Shown here: positions 16,846 through 26,062 of the stretch, piece after piece | How the letters are laid out: every line of letters begins with the position of its first letter | Numbering within the stretch: the first letter of the stretch is position 1 | Assembly (NCBI RefSeq): GCF_900206265.1 | Contig: NZ_LT907782.1 | Span: forward strand, 1,922,001 to 1,986,000 | Direction of reading: 5' to 3' | Source: Nitrosomonas ureae | GTDB lineage: Bacteria > Pseudomonadota > Gammaproteobacteria > Burkholderiales > Nitrosomonadaceae | DNA: 64,000 nucleotides | Notes under the pieces: generated by a model | What the model was told of the DNA's origin: nothing | The model's input: only the letters and a program-made list of their open reading frames with translations | Database searches by the model: none | Translations under genes and position numbers: made by a program

Positions 16846-17120
16846 ACCGCCTTTTTTAGCAAGTCACGCTCCTTCTTGACTTCGACCAACTCGCGCTTGA
16901 CCCGAGCCAGTTCCATTTTCAGATCGGTCAGCGGTTTCTGGTTCTTACCCACCTCACCTAATTCGTCCCGGCGAGCCGCATAAACCCAGTTCTTCAGCAT
17001 TCCTCCCGACAATGACAACCGCTTCGCCACTTCGGGTATCGTCAGTTCCTTAACCTCGTGCAGACGCACCGCCTGCGCGCGAAATTCCTGCGTATAAATC
17101 CCTCTTGGTAGCCGTTCCAT
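16846..17120 (-). pseudogene. IS3-family OrfA, 3' end cut by IS30 insertion
   Basis: ATG 17120 has GGAGGACTGAG directly upstream. The product starts MERLPRGIYTQEFRAQAVRL, has the HTH (LTIPEVAKRLSLSGGMLKNW) and the coiled-coil tail (KMELARVKRELVEVKKERDL), and is truncated after LLKKA at the IS30-like terminus near 16845; the open frame runs on into the insertion to 16815. Its OrfB continues on the other side of that insertion. Confidence 0.7.
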
Positions 17121-17171
17121 CTCAGTCCTCCATTTCAAGCATTTTACAGAAACGTTGGACTCCATCTTTTC

Positions 17172-17250
17172 CAGCTTACCTCACCAATTGGCAACATCCC
17201 ACCAGCAGAGTTGGAAAAAGCGTATTATAGTCAACAAAGAGTGTCAGACT
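17172..17250 (+). pseudogene. C-terminal scrap of another IS3-family transposase
   Basis: The plus strand reads QLTSPIGNIPPAELEKAYYS, followed by QQ; the motif IGNIPPAE-x-E-x-AYY is the typical end of OrfB in one IS3 subgroup. The rest of that element is gone, replaced by the IS3 element ending at 17164. It lies 70 bases before phoH, so phoH may have lost its original upstream region. Confidence 0.5.
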
Positions 17251-17322
17251 GGACTGCTTCCCCAAACTACCGACTCTCCGAAGTAGCCAGAGTACTTTAC
17301 TTTTTAATGCTTCAATTCTCTT

Positions 17323-18657
17323 ATGTCAACAAAGGAAAAAAAGAAAATATTTGTCCTGGATACGTCGGTTATCTTATATAACCACAGTGCAATTTACAGT
17401 TTTGAAGAAAATGATGTAGCCATTCCGATTACCGTAGTGGAAGAACTTGATCATTTTAAGAAAGGCAATGACATCAAGAATTTTGAAGCCAGAGAATTCA
17501 TACGAATTATGGATAAATTGTCGGCAAATCATTCGTTGCAAAATTGGATTCCCATTGATCAGCCTAATCACGGTCATTTTAAAGTGTGCATGCAAGGAAA
17601 GACTATGGGACTGGATGCAACCGAAGTATTTGGAGAAAACACAGCCGATCATCGTATTCTAAATACAGTAATTTCACTGAACGAAGAATATTCGAGAAGA
17701 AAAATAGTCTTGGTATCCAAGGATATCAATCTACGGCTTAAGGCAAAATCCCTGAATATTTCAGCGGAAGATTTTGAAACGGGAAAAATCAAAAATATTG
17801 AATCTTTGTATACCGGTAAAACAATAATCGAGGGATTAACAAAAGCGATTATCGACAACATTTATACCCAGAATTTTTGTATGCCCTCCGATATCGGTAT
17901 ACAAAATCCCATCCCTAATCATTATTTTATTCTGAAGAGCAGCCGAACTTCTGTTTTGGTATTTTATAATCCTTTATCACAAAGAATTGAACGTATTGAA
18001 AAAGAATCCGCTTTCCGGATTACACCCAGAAATGGCGAGCAAGTATTCGCTTTGCATGCGATTACCAATCCGAATGTCAAACTTGTCACCTTGCAGGGTG
18101 TTGCCGGAACAGGAAAAACCTTACTTGCACTAGCTGGTGCGCTTGACCAGAAAAGATATTTCAAGCAGATATACTTGGCACGCCCAATTGTGCCTTTAAG
18201 CAATAAAGACATTGGTTTCTTGCCGGGCGATATTGTCTCTAAGCTTAATCCCTATATGGAACCGCTGTGGGATAACCTTAAATTCATTAAAAGTTTGTTT
18301 ACTGAGAAAGATAAAGAATATAAGCAGATTACGGATGCCGTTGATCAGGAAAAACTGAAAATTACTCCTCTTGCTTATATCCGTGGACGCAGTATTTCGA
18401 ATGTTTTTTTTATTGTGGATGAGGCCCAGAATCTCACGCCCCATGAAGTAAAAACGATCATCACGCGCGCAGGCGAAAACACTAAAATCGTGTTCACCGG
18501 TGATATTTATCAAATAGATACCCCTTATCTCGATTCCCAGAGTAATGGATTATCTTATCTGATCGATAAAATCAGGCATCACGATATTTATGCGCATGTG
18601 CGACTGGAAAAAGGCGAGCGCTCAAACCTTGCAAATCTGGCTAATCAGCTGCTATAA
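17323..18657 (+). CDS. PhoH2-type protein: PIN ribonuclease plus PhoH ATPase
   Basis: 444 residues, two domains. Residues about 8-150 form a PIN domain (IFVLDTSVILYN with the first Asp, VVEELDHFK with Glu/Asp, TADHRILN with Asp), a metal-dependent RNase. Residues about 240-440 are a PhoH ATPase with Walker A GVAGTGKT, VDEAQN as Walker B and FTGDIYQID as sensor. PhoH2 proteins unwind and cleave RNA in stress responses. No obvious ribosome site precedes ATG 17323, and an IS scrap lies directly upstream, but the protein begins exactly as expected (KKKIFVLDTSV). The gene is complete. Confidence 0.9.
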   Translation: MSTKEKKKIFVLDTSVILYNHSAIYSFEENDVAIPITVVEELDHFKKGNDIKNFEAREFIRIMDKLSANHSLQNWIPIDQPNHGHFKVCMQGKTMGLDATEVFGENTADHRILNTVISLNEEYSRRKIVLVSKDINLRLKAKSLNISAEDFETGKIKNIESLYTGKTIIEGLTKAIIDNIYTQNFCMPSDIGIQNPIPNHYFILKSSRTSVLVFYNPLSQRIERIEKESAFRITPRNGEQVFALHAITNPNVKLVTLQGVAGTGKTLLALAGALDQKRYFKQIYLARPIVPLSNKDIGFLPGDIVSKLNPYMEPLWDNLKFIKSLFTEKDKEYKQITDAVDQEKLKITPLAYIRGRSISNVFFIVDEAQNLTPHEVKTIITRAGENTKIVFTGDIYQIDTPYLDSQSNGLSYLIDKIRHHDIYAHVRLEKGERSNLANLANQLL

Positions 18658-18798
18658 AGCTGGAAATTGTTACTCCTCGCCACCATGTGTAAAAGCATAA
18701 TGCCTGAACGGCATCTATAGGATGACTGTATACCCACCAATCTGAATTGTCTGCACCTTGAATACAGTAACCTTATAACCCAATAATTGTACGACTGT

Positions 18799-19449
18799 TT
18801 ACTGCAACAAAAAATCTATATTGGATACCGGAGTAAGTATCCTGGGGTTGTCTCGCGCCGTCTCATTAAATGATGGCAGGACTGTCTCTTGAAACGGTGC
18901 TATTAAATTTCTTGATTCACTGGTCTGCGTAAATCCACGATTGCGCAACACCTTCTTCAAACTGAATGAAGAAAAATCAGGATTAAATTCCATGATGAGC
19001 GTGTTTGTAAATGTAAATACTGAGCTTGTAGTAAAAGGCAAAAATGGTGTCCCTCTCGCGCTTAAGTCGGTATACATCGAGCTAATCACAATCATTAATT
19101 CTTGACCGTTGAAATAGGCCGTAGCATCGATAGATGTCAATGGACGGGGCAAACCATCAATCGAAGGAATTCCTGCATATCCAATCGACGTTGCGCTATC
19201 AATACACACGTTCTGGTTGTTACTAACAAAACGAGGGACACCGCCAGTCAAACTTAAACGATATATCCCTTCCCCAACATTTTCTATGACCTCAAACTTA
19301 CTTTGAGTCGGCGTAATACTAGGGGTAGGATCATTGGAGTCAACCGCATTCAGACAGGTAAATCCATCGTACACAATACTTATCGCCAGAGCATGACCTT
19401 GCAAAAAAACAGAAAGTAATGTTATTACTAATCCCTGCATCATTTTCAT
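18799..19449 (-). CDS. Exported hypothetical protein
   Basis: ATG 19449 has GAGG about eight bases upstream; a longer frame to 19506 lacks this. A signal peptide covers residues 1-22 (MKMMQGLVITLLSVFLQGHA). The mature protein of about 195 residues is rich in S, T, N and beta structure, with two Cys (FTCLNAV, NVCIDSA) that could bridge. I do not recognise a family. It lies between phoH and the lipid operon, separated from the latter by 125 bases, and is on the lipid operon's strand. It may be periplasmic or released. Confidence 0.65.
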   Translation of the reverse strand: MKMMQGLVITLLSVFLQGHALAISIVYDGFTCLNAVDSNDPTPSITPTQSKFEVIENVGEGIYRLSLTGGVPRFVSNNQNVCIDSATSIGYAGIPSIDGLPRPLTSIDATAYFNGQELMIVISSMYTDLSARGTPFLPFTTSSVFTFTNTLIMEFNPDFSSFSLKKVLRNRGFTQTSESRNLIAPFQETVLPSFNETARDNPRILTPVSNIDFLLQ

Positions 19450-19574
19450 CGTAGTACCTCGTATAAACGTTAAGTATGTCCGACCCACCGCATAATCCGG
19501 TGACAAAGCTCCGTTTGTAACTTTTTCTTTATTGCCTGAGAGGCAGATACATCAATAAATCAATAGAGGGAAGT

Positions 19575-20768
19575 TTATTTTTGAGCGTTTAACAGGCTAT
19601 ATAACTTAGCAAAAGTATCACCTACATATTTGATTTGCTCCATTGTATGTGCAGCATTTACGCTGCAACGCACCAGTGATTTACCTTCGGGCGCTGCTGG
19701 TGGCAAAATTAGATTTACATAAATATTATGTTCGAGTAATTGTTGCCAGAGTAGAAGTGCTTGTCGTGGCGTTTCAACAACGGCAGCGATGACCGGCCCA
19801 GGATCCGGCCCTAATTTATAGCCTGTTTCTTTAAGCTGCGAATAGAGCTGTCGGCAATTGCTCCATAATTTGTCACGCAAATGACTTCCTTTTCTAAGTA
19901 GTTCGAGGGCCGCTCGTGTTGAAGCAATTGTTGCCGGTGATGGCGATGCAGTAAAAATATAAGGATGACTAACATACCGTAATTGTTCAAGCTGCAGATG
20001 ATTACTCACGCAAAATCCGCCAATACTGCATAAGCTCTTGCTGAAGGTTCCTGTAATGAAATCAACTTCATTTAACAATCCTGTTTCTTCAACAAGACCT
20101 TGGCCTGTCTTACCTAAAACACCGAGCGAGTGAGCCTCATCAAGTAGTAATATGCCACCATATTTATTTTTCAATTGCACGATATCGGCCAAAGGCGCCT
20201 GATCTCCAAGCATACTATATATACCCTCAGCAATAATGAGCGTAGTTTCAACACTATTGCCCAGACGACGCAATCGTTTCTCCATGTCGATCATATCATT
20301 ATGTTTGAAACGAATAATATTCGCACCGCTCAGAATACAACCATCGTAAATACTCGCGTGAGAATCGCCATCAATCAACACCGTATCACCGGGACCAACC
20401 AGACCAGAAATGACGCCTAAGTTTGCTTGATAGCCCGTTGTAAAAACGATACCCGAACTACATTGATAAAAATCAGCAAATTCTTTCTCTAATGCGCGAT
20501 GACCAAAATAACTGCCATTTGCCATTCGTGAACCCGTAGTACCGGTTCCTTCTTTATCAATCGCATCATGCGCCGCACGAATACATTCCGGAGCAAAAGT
20601 TAAACCCAAGTAATTATTGGTACCCATCAGAAGTACGCGACGATCCCCAATTCGAGCTTCTGTGGCCGAAAAAACCTCTTCGATTGGAATACCAAAAGCA
20701 CCTACTCCATCAGGCAAAAGTGCCTTTCTTGCTGCAGCAGCAGCATCTAGCTTTTCAAGTAAATTCAT
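19575..20768 (-). CDS. spt: Alpha-oxoamine synthase, serine palmitoyltransferase-like
   Basis: 397 residues of PLP-dependent aminotransferase fold II. Visible sites: DSHAS with the PLP-stacking His 137, LLLDEAHS with Asp 210 and His 213, and the PLP Lys 244 in GTFSKSLCSIGG. The family joins an amino acid to an acyl thioester with loss of CO2. Members are SPT, KBL, BioF and HemA; the neighbours (acyl-AMP ligase, own ACP, reductase) point to SPT making 3-ketosphinganine from serine and acyl-ACP, as in Caulobacter. Its ATG overlaps the ACP stop by one base (TAATG), so the two are coupled. It is the last gene of the operon. Confidence 0.8.
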   Translation of the reverse strand: MNLLEKLDAAAAARKALLPDGVGAFGIPIEEVFSATEARIGDRRVLLMGTNNYLGLTFAPECIRAAHDAIDKEGTGTTGSRMANGSYFGHRALEKEFADFYQCSSGIVFTTGYQANLGVISGLVGPGDTVLIDGDSHASIYDGCILSGANIIRFKHNDMIDMEKRLRRLGNSVETTLIIAEGIYSMLGDQAPLADIVQLKNKYGGILLLDEAHSLGVLGKTGQGLVEETGLLNEVDFITGTFSKSLCSIGGFCVSNHLQLEQLRYVSHPYIFTASPSPATIASTRAALELLRKGSHLRDKLWSNCRQLYSQLKETGYKLGPDPGPVIAAVVETPRQALLLWQQLLEHNIYVNLILPPAAPEGKSLVRCSVNAAHTMEQIKYVGDTFAKLYSLLNAQK

Positions 20769-21025
20769 TACGATGATGTCGTTTTAATTTTATGTACCAA
20801 ATCAACTAATTCACGAACTGTCTGAACATCTGTCAGCGCATTTATAGGAATTGAAATATCAAAAGCATCTTCAATTTCCATAATCAGATTGAGCAGTTTG
20901 ATGGAATCAATCGATAATTGGCTGATCAGGTTTGTTTCCGGGGTAATCAATACGTCCGCATTGGTTAAATCGCTTAGACGGTCACACAGCAATTTCATGA
21001 TCTCATCATAATTACTTTCAGTCAT
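20768..21025 (-). CDS. Dedicated acyl carrier protein
   Basis: The 85-residue acidic helical protein has the ACP signature with Ser 41 in SIDSIKLLNLIMEIED as the phosphopantetheine site. It is not the fatty-acid-synthesis ACP, which has DSLD in this place and sits with fab genes. Placed between the reductase and the SPT-like gene, it probably receives the acyl group from the acyl-AMP ligase and hands it to SPT. Spacing: 29 bases after the preceding gene, one-base overlap with the next. Confidence 0.85.
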   Translation of the reverse strand: MTESNYDEIMKLLCDRLSDLTNADVLITPETNLISQLSIDSIKLLNLIMEIEDAFDISIPINALTDVQTVRELVDLVHKIKTTSS

Positions 21026-21054
21026 AGGTTATTTCAGTACAGTTAATTTTGAAA

Positions 21055-21969
21055 TTAGATTACTTCAGATAATGCATCTTGTAAACGAATTCTCGGATGC
21101 CATTCAGGCAACACATTAGTCAAAGGAGTATTATTGCATACCCAGTCTTCATGCTGTAATTCATTAACCTTTCCCGGGGTCAACATAGGTGAGTATTGAA
21201 AGAAGCGGGCAAACCAGAGATTAATCAATGCAATACACCGAATAAGCAGATTTGGGATTACAATACAATATACTGGACGTTTCCATACTTGCTGTGCTAT
21301 GACTTTAAGGCTTTGATAACTATACCCATCAGGCGTACCATCATCGAGTTCAAAGATCCCATTGATTGGATTCTCGGAATTTAACCAGGCTTGAATAGCT
21401 GAAACCAAATCACATACATGTATTAATCCAAATCTGTTTTGCATTTTCCCAACAACCGGAAACAATCCGCGGTGTATCGATTGAAAAAGTGGCTTCATTT
21501 CTTTATCACCAGGACCATAAACAGCTGTAGGACGAAAGATTGTCCATTGCAGCTGGCTTGAAAGTTCAATAAGTTTCCGCTCTGATAAATATTTGCTTTG
21601 AGCATACCAGGACAATTCTGGTTGGCGTGCTGCCAAGGAAGAAATAAGTAAGAAGCGAGGGAAAAGCTTTTGTTTTACCAGGACACGCAGAATATTCTCT
21701 GTTCCTGTAATATTGGTACGTTCAAATTCTTGAAAAGAGCTTCCTTTTACTGTTGCAGCACAATGAATTACACACGCCACACCATCAACTAGACGATGCA
21801 ATACATTTAAATCTTCTAAGTCACCTTGGATCCACTGAATTAATTCAGTATCTGAAAAACGGATAGTCCGAGTAAGTGCACGAACTATCCATCCATCTTG
21901 AATGAGTCTTTGAATTAGTACGCTGCCAATAAAACCAGTAGCACCTGTTACAGCTACTAATTTTCGCAT
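21055..21969 (-). CDS. NAD(P)-dependent epimerase/reductase, candidate 3-ketosphinganine or ceramide reductase
   Basis: 304 residues of extended short-chain dehydrogenase fold: VTGATGFIGS at the N terminus for the dinucleotide, DLEDL, SSLAA with the catalytic Ser, and YAQSK with the Tyr-x3-Lys pair. In Caulobacter an epimerase-family protein in the same cluster (CerR) reduces the keto group of the sphingoid base or ceramide. The gene starts 5 bases after the acyl-AMP ligase stop. The C-terminal half has hydrophobic segments (IVIPNLLIRCIALINLWFAR) that may bind the membrane. The substrate is an inference from the cluster. Confidence 0.7.
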   Translation of the reverse strand: MRKLVAVTGATGFIGSVLIQRLIQDGWIVRALTRTIRFSDTELIQWIQGDLEDLNVLHRLVDGVACVIHCAATVKGSSFQEFERTNITGTENILRVLVKQKLFPRFLLISSLAARQPELSWYAQSKYLSERKLIELSSQLQWTIFRPTAVYGPGDKEMKPLFQSIHRGLFPVVGKMQNRFGLIHVCDLVSAIQAWLNSENPINGIFELDDGTPDGYSYQSLKVIAQQVWKRPVYCIVIPNLLIRCIALINLWFARFFQYSPMLTPGKVNELQHEDWVCNNTPLTNVLPEWHPRIRLQDALSEVI

Positions 21970-21974
21970 ACCTT

Positions 21975-23798
21975 TTATCTGTCGCCTGACTCTACAAAAG
22001 ATAATTGATCAACTAATTGAGTTCTTTGAATATATCCCTGTCTAGCCGCAAAACGCGAAAGCTTACCAGATGAGGTTCTTGGCAATGTATGCGGCGGTAC
22101 AAGTTCAACAACACAATTGACTCCAAATGCCATATAAACAAGCTGCTGCAATCTGGTGGTCAGTGATTGACGTTCTGTTGGAGAGGTGAGTCTACATTCA
22201 ATCACCAGTACAATAGTCGTTGTACCGTCTTCATCATTAACTCCAAAAGCAGATGCCTCACGCGACCTGACTTCCGGTTGTTGTTCGGCCAATTCTTCGA
22301 TGTCTTGCGCTCGAATATTTCGGCCATTAACTATAATAACATCGGTACGACGTCCGGTTATAAACAAATCACCTTCAAACAGAAAACCAATATCGCCAGT
22401 ATCGAGCCAATTCCCAGGCTTAAGTGCCTTGTTCGTCTCTTCTGGGTTATTGTAATAACCAGTCATTACACTATCACCCTGCACCAGCACGCTTCCAACC
22501 ATCATCTCAGATAATTGATGACCATCTTCGCCAATTATTTTAACGATATGCCCGGGCAATGGACGCCCGCAATTTACAAATTCATTTTGTTTTCGACCAT
22601 CAGCTTGCAATCTCACTGCCATTTTTTTATCAATCAGGGTCTTACTATCTACTTGCAGACTATTACATCCTGTATTGATTTTCGAAAATGTAACAGCAAG
22701 TGTTGACTCTGCAAGTCCATAACATGGCAAAAAGGCATTCTCATCAAAACCGGCTGATGAAAATTTCTCAGCAAAGTTTCTTAAAGTTTCGGGACGAATC
22801 ATTTCTGCGCCGATACCAGCTGCTCGCCAACAACTCAAATCCAATTCTTTTAGATCAGATTCTCGCACACGAAGCGTACATAGCTTAAGGCCAAATGGTT
22901 GGCTGAATGCAACCGTGCAACGATTCTTGCTAATTAGTCGCAGCCACTGCAATGGACGAATTGCAAAATCCCGAGTTGCTAAATAATCTACTGAAATCTG
23001 TGTAACCATCGGAGCCAGAACGAGCCCAACCAACCCCATATCATGATAAAAAGGCAACCACGATGCAGAACGATCATCAGGTCTTATTTCCAAACCATTA
23101 CGCACAATACCTTGTAAATTACACATCAAGGCTCGTTCAGTTATAACTACACCACGTGGGGTGCGCGTACTACCTGATGTAAATTGCAAATACGCAGTTT
23201 CATCGGGATGATTAGGCTGCAATTCTACATCATGTATAGGAAGCTCATTTAATTTTCCTGGTGTTCCCGTCCAGCGAATGCTGGTTGCACCTATTACTGC
23301 TTCTTCAAGAAAATTAATGTAATCAATATTAGCTAGTGCAATACTCGCTTGACTACTTTCAAGCATACCCCTCAATTGCTGAACATATATTGCATGGCTT
23401 CCGAGATTAACCGGAATCGGCATTGCAAATGGAACTAGCCCAGCATAGCGGCATGCAAAAAACAACTCAACAAATTCCGGAGAGGTATCAGCAATGATTG
23501 CTACCCGGCTACCGCGGGGCAAATCAAAACCGAACAAACGCCTAGCCAAAATACGAGCATTCTGCCTAAGTGTTTTGTATGGCAGAACTGAACGAACATT
23601 TCCCTTTGCGTCATAAAAATTATACCCCGTTACTCCCTTCGCTGCATATTCTAAAGCACTTGTTAGCGTATCAAAGCCAGCTAACTGCTGAATTAGCGTA
23701 TTGAGTGTCGGTGTCGGTGTTAGATGCAATTCGCTTGAAGGCTGAAAATCAAACGCTTGCGTTAGCGGAGCGTTCAACTTGATTATTGTCGAACTCAA
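21975..23798 (-). CDS. Fatty acyl-AMP ligase / acyl-ACP synthetase
   Basis: An ANL-superfamily adenylating enzyme of about 607 residues: QFTSGSTRTPRGVVI is the ATP loop, LPFYHDMGLVG is the FAAL-type A4 region, PCYGLAESTLAV is A5, WLDTGDIGF is A7, GRRTDVIIVNGRNI is A8 and LPRTSSGKLSR is A10 with the catalytic Lys. It activates a fatty acid with ATP and likely loads the ACP two genes on. The frame is open to 23870, but TTG 23798 has GAGGGG six bases upstream and gives a normal N terminus, so I place the start there. It is the first gene of a four-gene operon. Confidence 0.8.
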   Translation of the reverse strand: MSSTIIKLNAPLTQAFDFQPSSELHLTPTPTLNTLIQQLAGFDTLTSALEYAAKGVTGYNFYDAKGNVRSVLPYKTLRQNARILARRLFGFDLPRGSRVAIIADTSPEFVELFFACRYAGLVPFAMPIPVNLGSHAIYVQQLRGMLESSQASIALANIDYINFLEEAVIGATSIRWTGTPGKLNELPIHDVELQPNHPDETAYLQFTSGSTRTPRGVVITERALMCNLQGIVRNGLEIRPDDRSASWLPFYHDMGLVGLVLAPMVTQISVDYLATRDFAIRPLQWLRLISKNRCTVAFSQPFGLKLCTLRVRESDLKELDLSCWRAAGIGAEMIRPETLRNFAEKFSSAGFDENAFLPCYGLAESTLAVTFSKINTGCNSLQVDSKTLIDKKMAVRLQADGRKQNEFVNCGRPLPGHIVKIIGEDGHQLSEMMVGSVLVQGDSVMTGYYNNPEETNKALKPGNWLDTGDIGFLFEGDLFITGRRTDVIIVNGRNIRAQDIEELAEQQPEVRSREASAFGVNDEDGTTTIVLVIECRLTSPTERQSLTTRLQQLVYMAFGVNCVVELVPPHTLPRTSSGKLSRFAARQGYIQRTQLVDQLSFVESGDR

Positions 23799-23870
23799 GA
23801 TCTTCCCCTCGAAGTAATTGTACTTGTCATCTTGCTCATTTTTGCAAGAAATTCTGGTTGAGCGTGCCAA

Positions 23871-24304
23871 TTTTTATTATTAAATTTTAAATAATGCATT
23901 TTTTCTGGCTGGAAAATTTTCATTCAAACGCTTACCGCTGACATTGCTTAACAAATATAAGTGTGTCATATTTGACCACTAAGCAGCTTATATAAGGTGC
24001 TTTTTCCTGTCAAGGCAATATTAGATTGGTGTTGCATCAAAACAACATCCGTTTAAATGACACTGCGAGAGCTTTGATTAAATCACATTTTGTCTCTCCT
24101 CTTTTTGAGCAATATTTTTTATTTCTTACTCTCTTCTTATTTTATTTGGGTTAAGTTTTTCTATATCGATGGATTCTGATGTATCACAAAGCTGCACATA
24201 AAATTAAATCCAGATGTTTTTTCAGAATTAATTATCAAAATTTGTAATATTCATTAATTTAACTCACATCTGCAGCTGATAATATAAGCTGTCAGTCCGG
24301 CACA
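23871..24304. other. AT-rich intergenic region upstream of the lipid operon
   Basis: About 430 bases without a gene. The minus-strand promoter of the acyl-AMP ligase operon should lie here. I see several AT-rich hexamers but none that stands out, and no repeats or strong hairpin. Confidence 0.4.
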
Positions 24305-25084
24305 TCATCCTAACAACACCCTTTTTTGCAATATCTGTACAATTCGATAAGCAGCATACGCAGCAATCAGGTGTTTTAATGTATGCCCGCTAACCCAGCC
24401 ATCTGTCCAAGCAAAAATTGATCGATCCAATAACTCGGCCACCTTCGCAAACGCGTATAACGCAATGACCTGATAGATATCGCCACCATGGCTGTAGCGT
24501 GATGAAAAACGCAGGCTGATCCAGACAATCAGCAGAATCAGATAAAACTGCATCACGATATAAAAGTTCAGGTTACCCCTGCCTTGCTGTTCGGTCGAAT
24601 ACCAATACAGCACGCTTAACACCGCCAAAATTACCAATAACGGTAATAGTCTTAGCCCTATATTTACACTCCCACGCTCGATCAACGTTGCAGACAGCAA
24701 TGCTGCTATAGCTATGACAATAGGTATTCTATCCCACAATAAACGATGGATATCCGGCGCCCAGTGATAATAGATGGAACCGAATGCGACCATGACTATA
24801 CTGGAAAACAACACCCAGTATGGCAAGCTTTCTTTACCGTGATGAAATGTAGTTTGCGTTGGCATTCTCTGAACTCGCCACAGAAGCATTAAACCAGCGC
24901 CTCCGCTGAACAAAAAGCCTAAATTGGATACTACATCGCTGAAATTAGGAATGCCAAGGAAATCACGTCGGTCAGCGAAAAGATGATATCCGACGGACTG
25001 CGGAATAGGCGGCAGCAACATAGCCGCAATGATGACTATCACTGATAGCCCGCCCATTATCCAAAGCTGTCGCTGCAAATTCAC
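24305..25084 (-). CDS. Ceramidase-family (CREST superfamily) membrane hydrolase
   Basis: 259 residues with about seven membrane helices. The family's catalytic set is present: Ser and His in FGSIYYHWAPD (S-x3-H), Asp in LLWDRIPIV, and two His in GHTLKHLIAAYAAY (H-x3-H), as in alkaline ceramidases where three His bind Zn. GTG 25084 is the only upstream start; an internal ATG at 25057 is an alternative. It is on the same strand as the sphingolipid-type operon, 435 bases before it, which supports a role in ceramide or related lipid turnover. An IS3 copy ends 18 bases upstream and probably separates it from its native promoter. Confidence 0.75.
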   Translation of the reverse strand: MNLQRQLWIMGGLSVIVIIAAMLLPPIPQSVGYHLFADRRDFLGIPNFSDVVSNLGFLFSGGAGLMLLWRVQRMPTQTTFHHGKESLPYWVLFSSIVMVAFGSIYYHWAPDIHRLLWDRIPIVIAIAALLSATLIERGSVNIGLRLLPLLVILAVLSVLYWYSTEQQGRGNLNFYIVMQFYLILLIVWISLRFSSRYSHGGDIYQVIALYAFAKVAELLDRSIFAWTDGWVSGHTLKHLIAAYAAYRIVQILQKRVLLG

Positions 25085-25132
25085 CGAATCAGACCCGGCA
25101 TCTGGAATTACCCCAATTTGACGGATATTTTT

Positions 25133-26062
25133 TCATGGAGTCGAGAGAGTCTCAACTTGTGAAAGCGGATTGCAGTTTATCGCGATTTGATTTTTCTCAT
25201 TCAGTTTTCTCTCAAAATTGTTTGGTGATAAGTATCCCAGCCCGGAATGCCTGCGAGTGGGGTTGTACCAAGATTCGATCCAGGTGAATATGGCCAGTCT
25301 TGCTTCAGTTTTGTTTTTCCAGGAACGCCTGTCGATCATTTCACATTCCAGGGAAGCAAAAAAACTCTCAGCCATTGCGTTATCATAGGCATCACCTACA
25401 CTGCCCATGGATGGACGCACGCCCATTTCCTTGCATCGTTTGCCGAAATCAACGCTGGTGTATTGACTGCCTCTATCGCTGTGGTGAATCACTTTGCCTG
25501 GTTTACGGGTGATTAACGCCATGTTCAAAGCATTGATCACCAGGTTGGCTGTCATGGTTTCACCGAAAGCCCAGCCCACTACCTTACGGCTGAATACATC
25601 GATGACCACGGTCAGATACAAGAACCCCGCCCAGGTAGGAATGTAAGTCATGTCCGCAACCCATAGCTGGTTGATGCTAGTTGCCTTGAAATGACGTTGC
25701 ACTAAATCCTCTGCAGGACGATCACGCTTATTCCGATGAGTCGTGATTATAAAGCCGCGCCTGCGGCTCACTCCCTTAATTCCTGCTTCACGCATCAACC
25801 TACCTACGCGCTTGTGATTGACCCTGATTCCAAGATCGACTAATTCAACAGTAATGCGGGGGCGGCCATACGTACAATCGCTTTTTCGGTATATAGTCAT
25901 GATCTGCTCAATCAATCGACAGTTGGTAATGACCCGCTGACTAGGCGTGCGTTTAGTCCAGTCATAGTAACCACTGTGCGATACACCCAATGTTTCACAT
26001 AGAATACGAGTCGGAAATTGCGCCTGATTTGCCTTGATTAGTTGGTACACCTTCCCAATCAA
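25133..26062 (-). CDS. IS3-family transposase OrfB (copy 2)
   Basis: 309 residues, over 90% alike to the OrfB at 4.7 kb, with all three catalytic acids (VADMTYIPTW, HHSDRGSQY, AESFFASLE). Where copy 1 has an ATG at the OrfA stop, this copy has ATT, so independent initiation would use TTG 26062. That fits synthesis of OrfB mainly as an OrfAB frameshift product. Confidence 0.9.
   Translation of the reverse strand: MIGKVYQLIKANQAQFPTRILCETLGVSHSGYYDWTKRTPSQRVITNCRLIEQIMTIYRKSDCTYGRPRITVELVDLGIRVNHKRVGRLMREAGIKGVSRRRGFIITTHRNKRDRPAEDLVQRHFKATSINQLWVADMTYIPTWAGFLYLTVVIDVFSRKVVGWAFGETMTANLVINALNMALITRKPGKVIHHSDRGSQYTSVDFGKRCKEMGVRPSMGSVGDAYDNAMAESFFASLECEMIDRRSWKNKTEARLAIFTWIESWYNPTRRHSGLGYLSPNNFERKLNEKNQIAINCNPLSQVETLSTP

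Larger units (their letters stand above)
14816..17164 (-). mobile_element. Decayed IS3-family element, interrupted by an IS30-family relic
   Basis: TGGAGTCCAACG at 14816 and its inverted copy ending at 17164 bound the element. It holds an OrfA fragment (16846-17120) and an OrfB pseudogene (14830-15728), separated by an unrelated IS30-like insertion (15729-16845). It differs from the IS3 copies at 4.3 and 25.1 kb. No clear target duplication (TCG against TCT). Confidence 0.7.
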
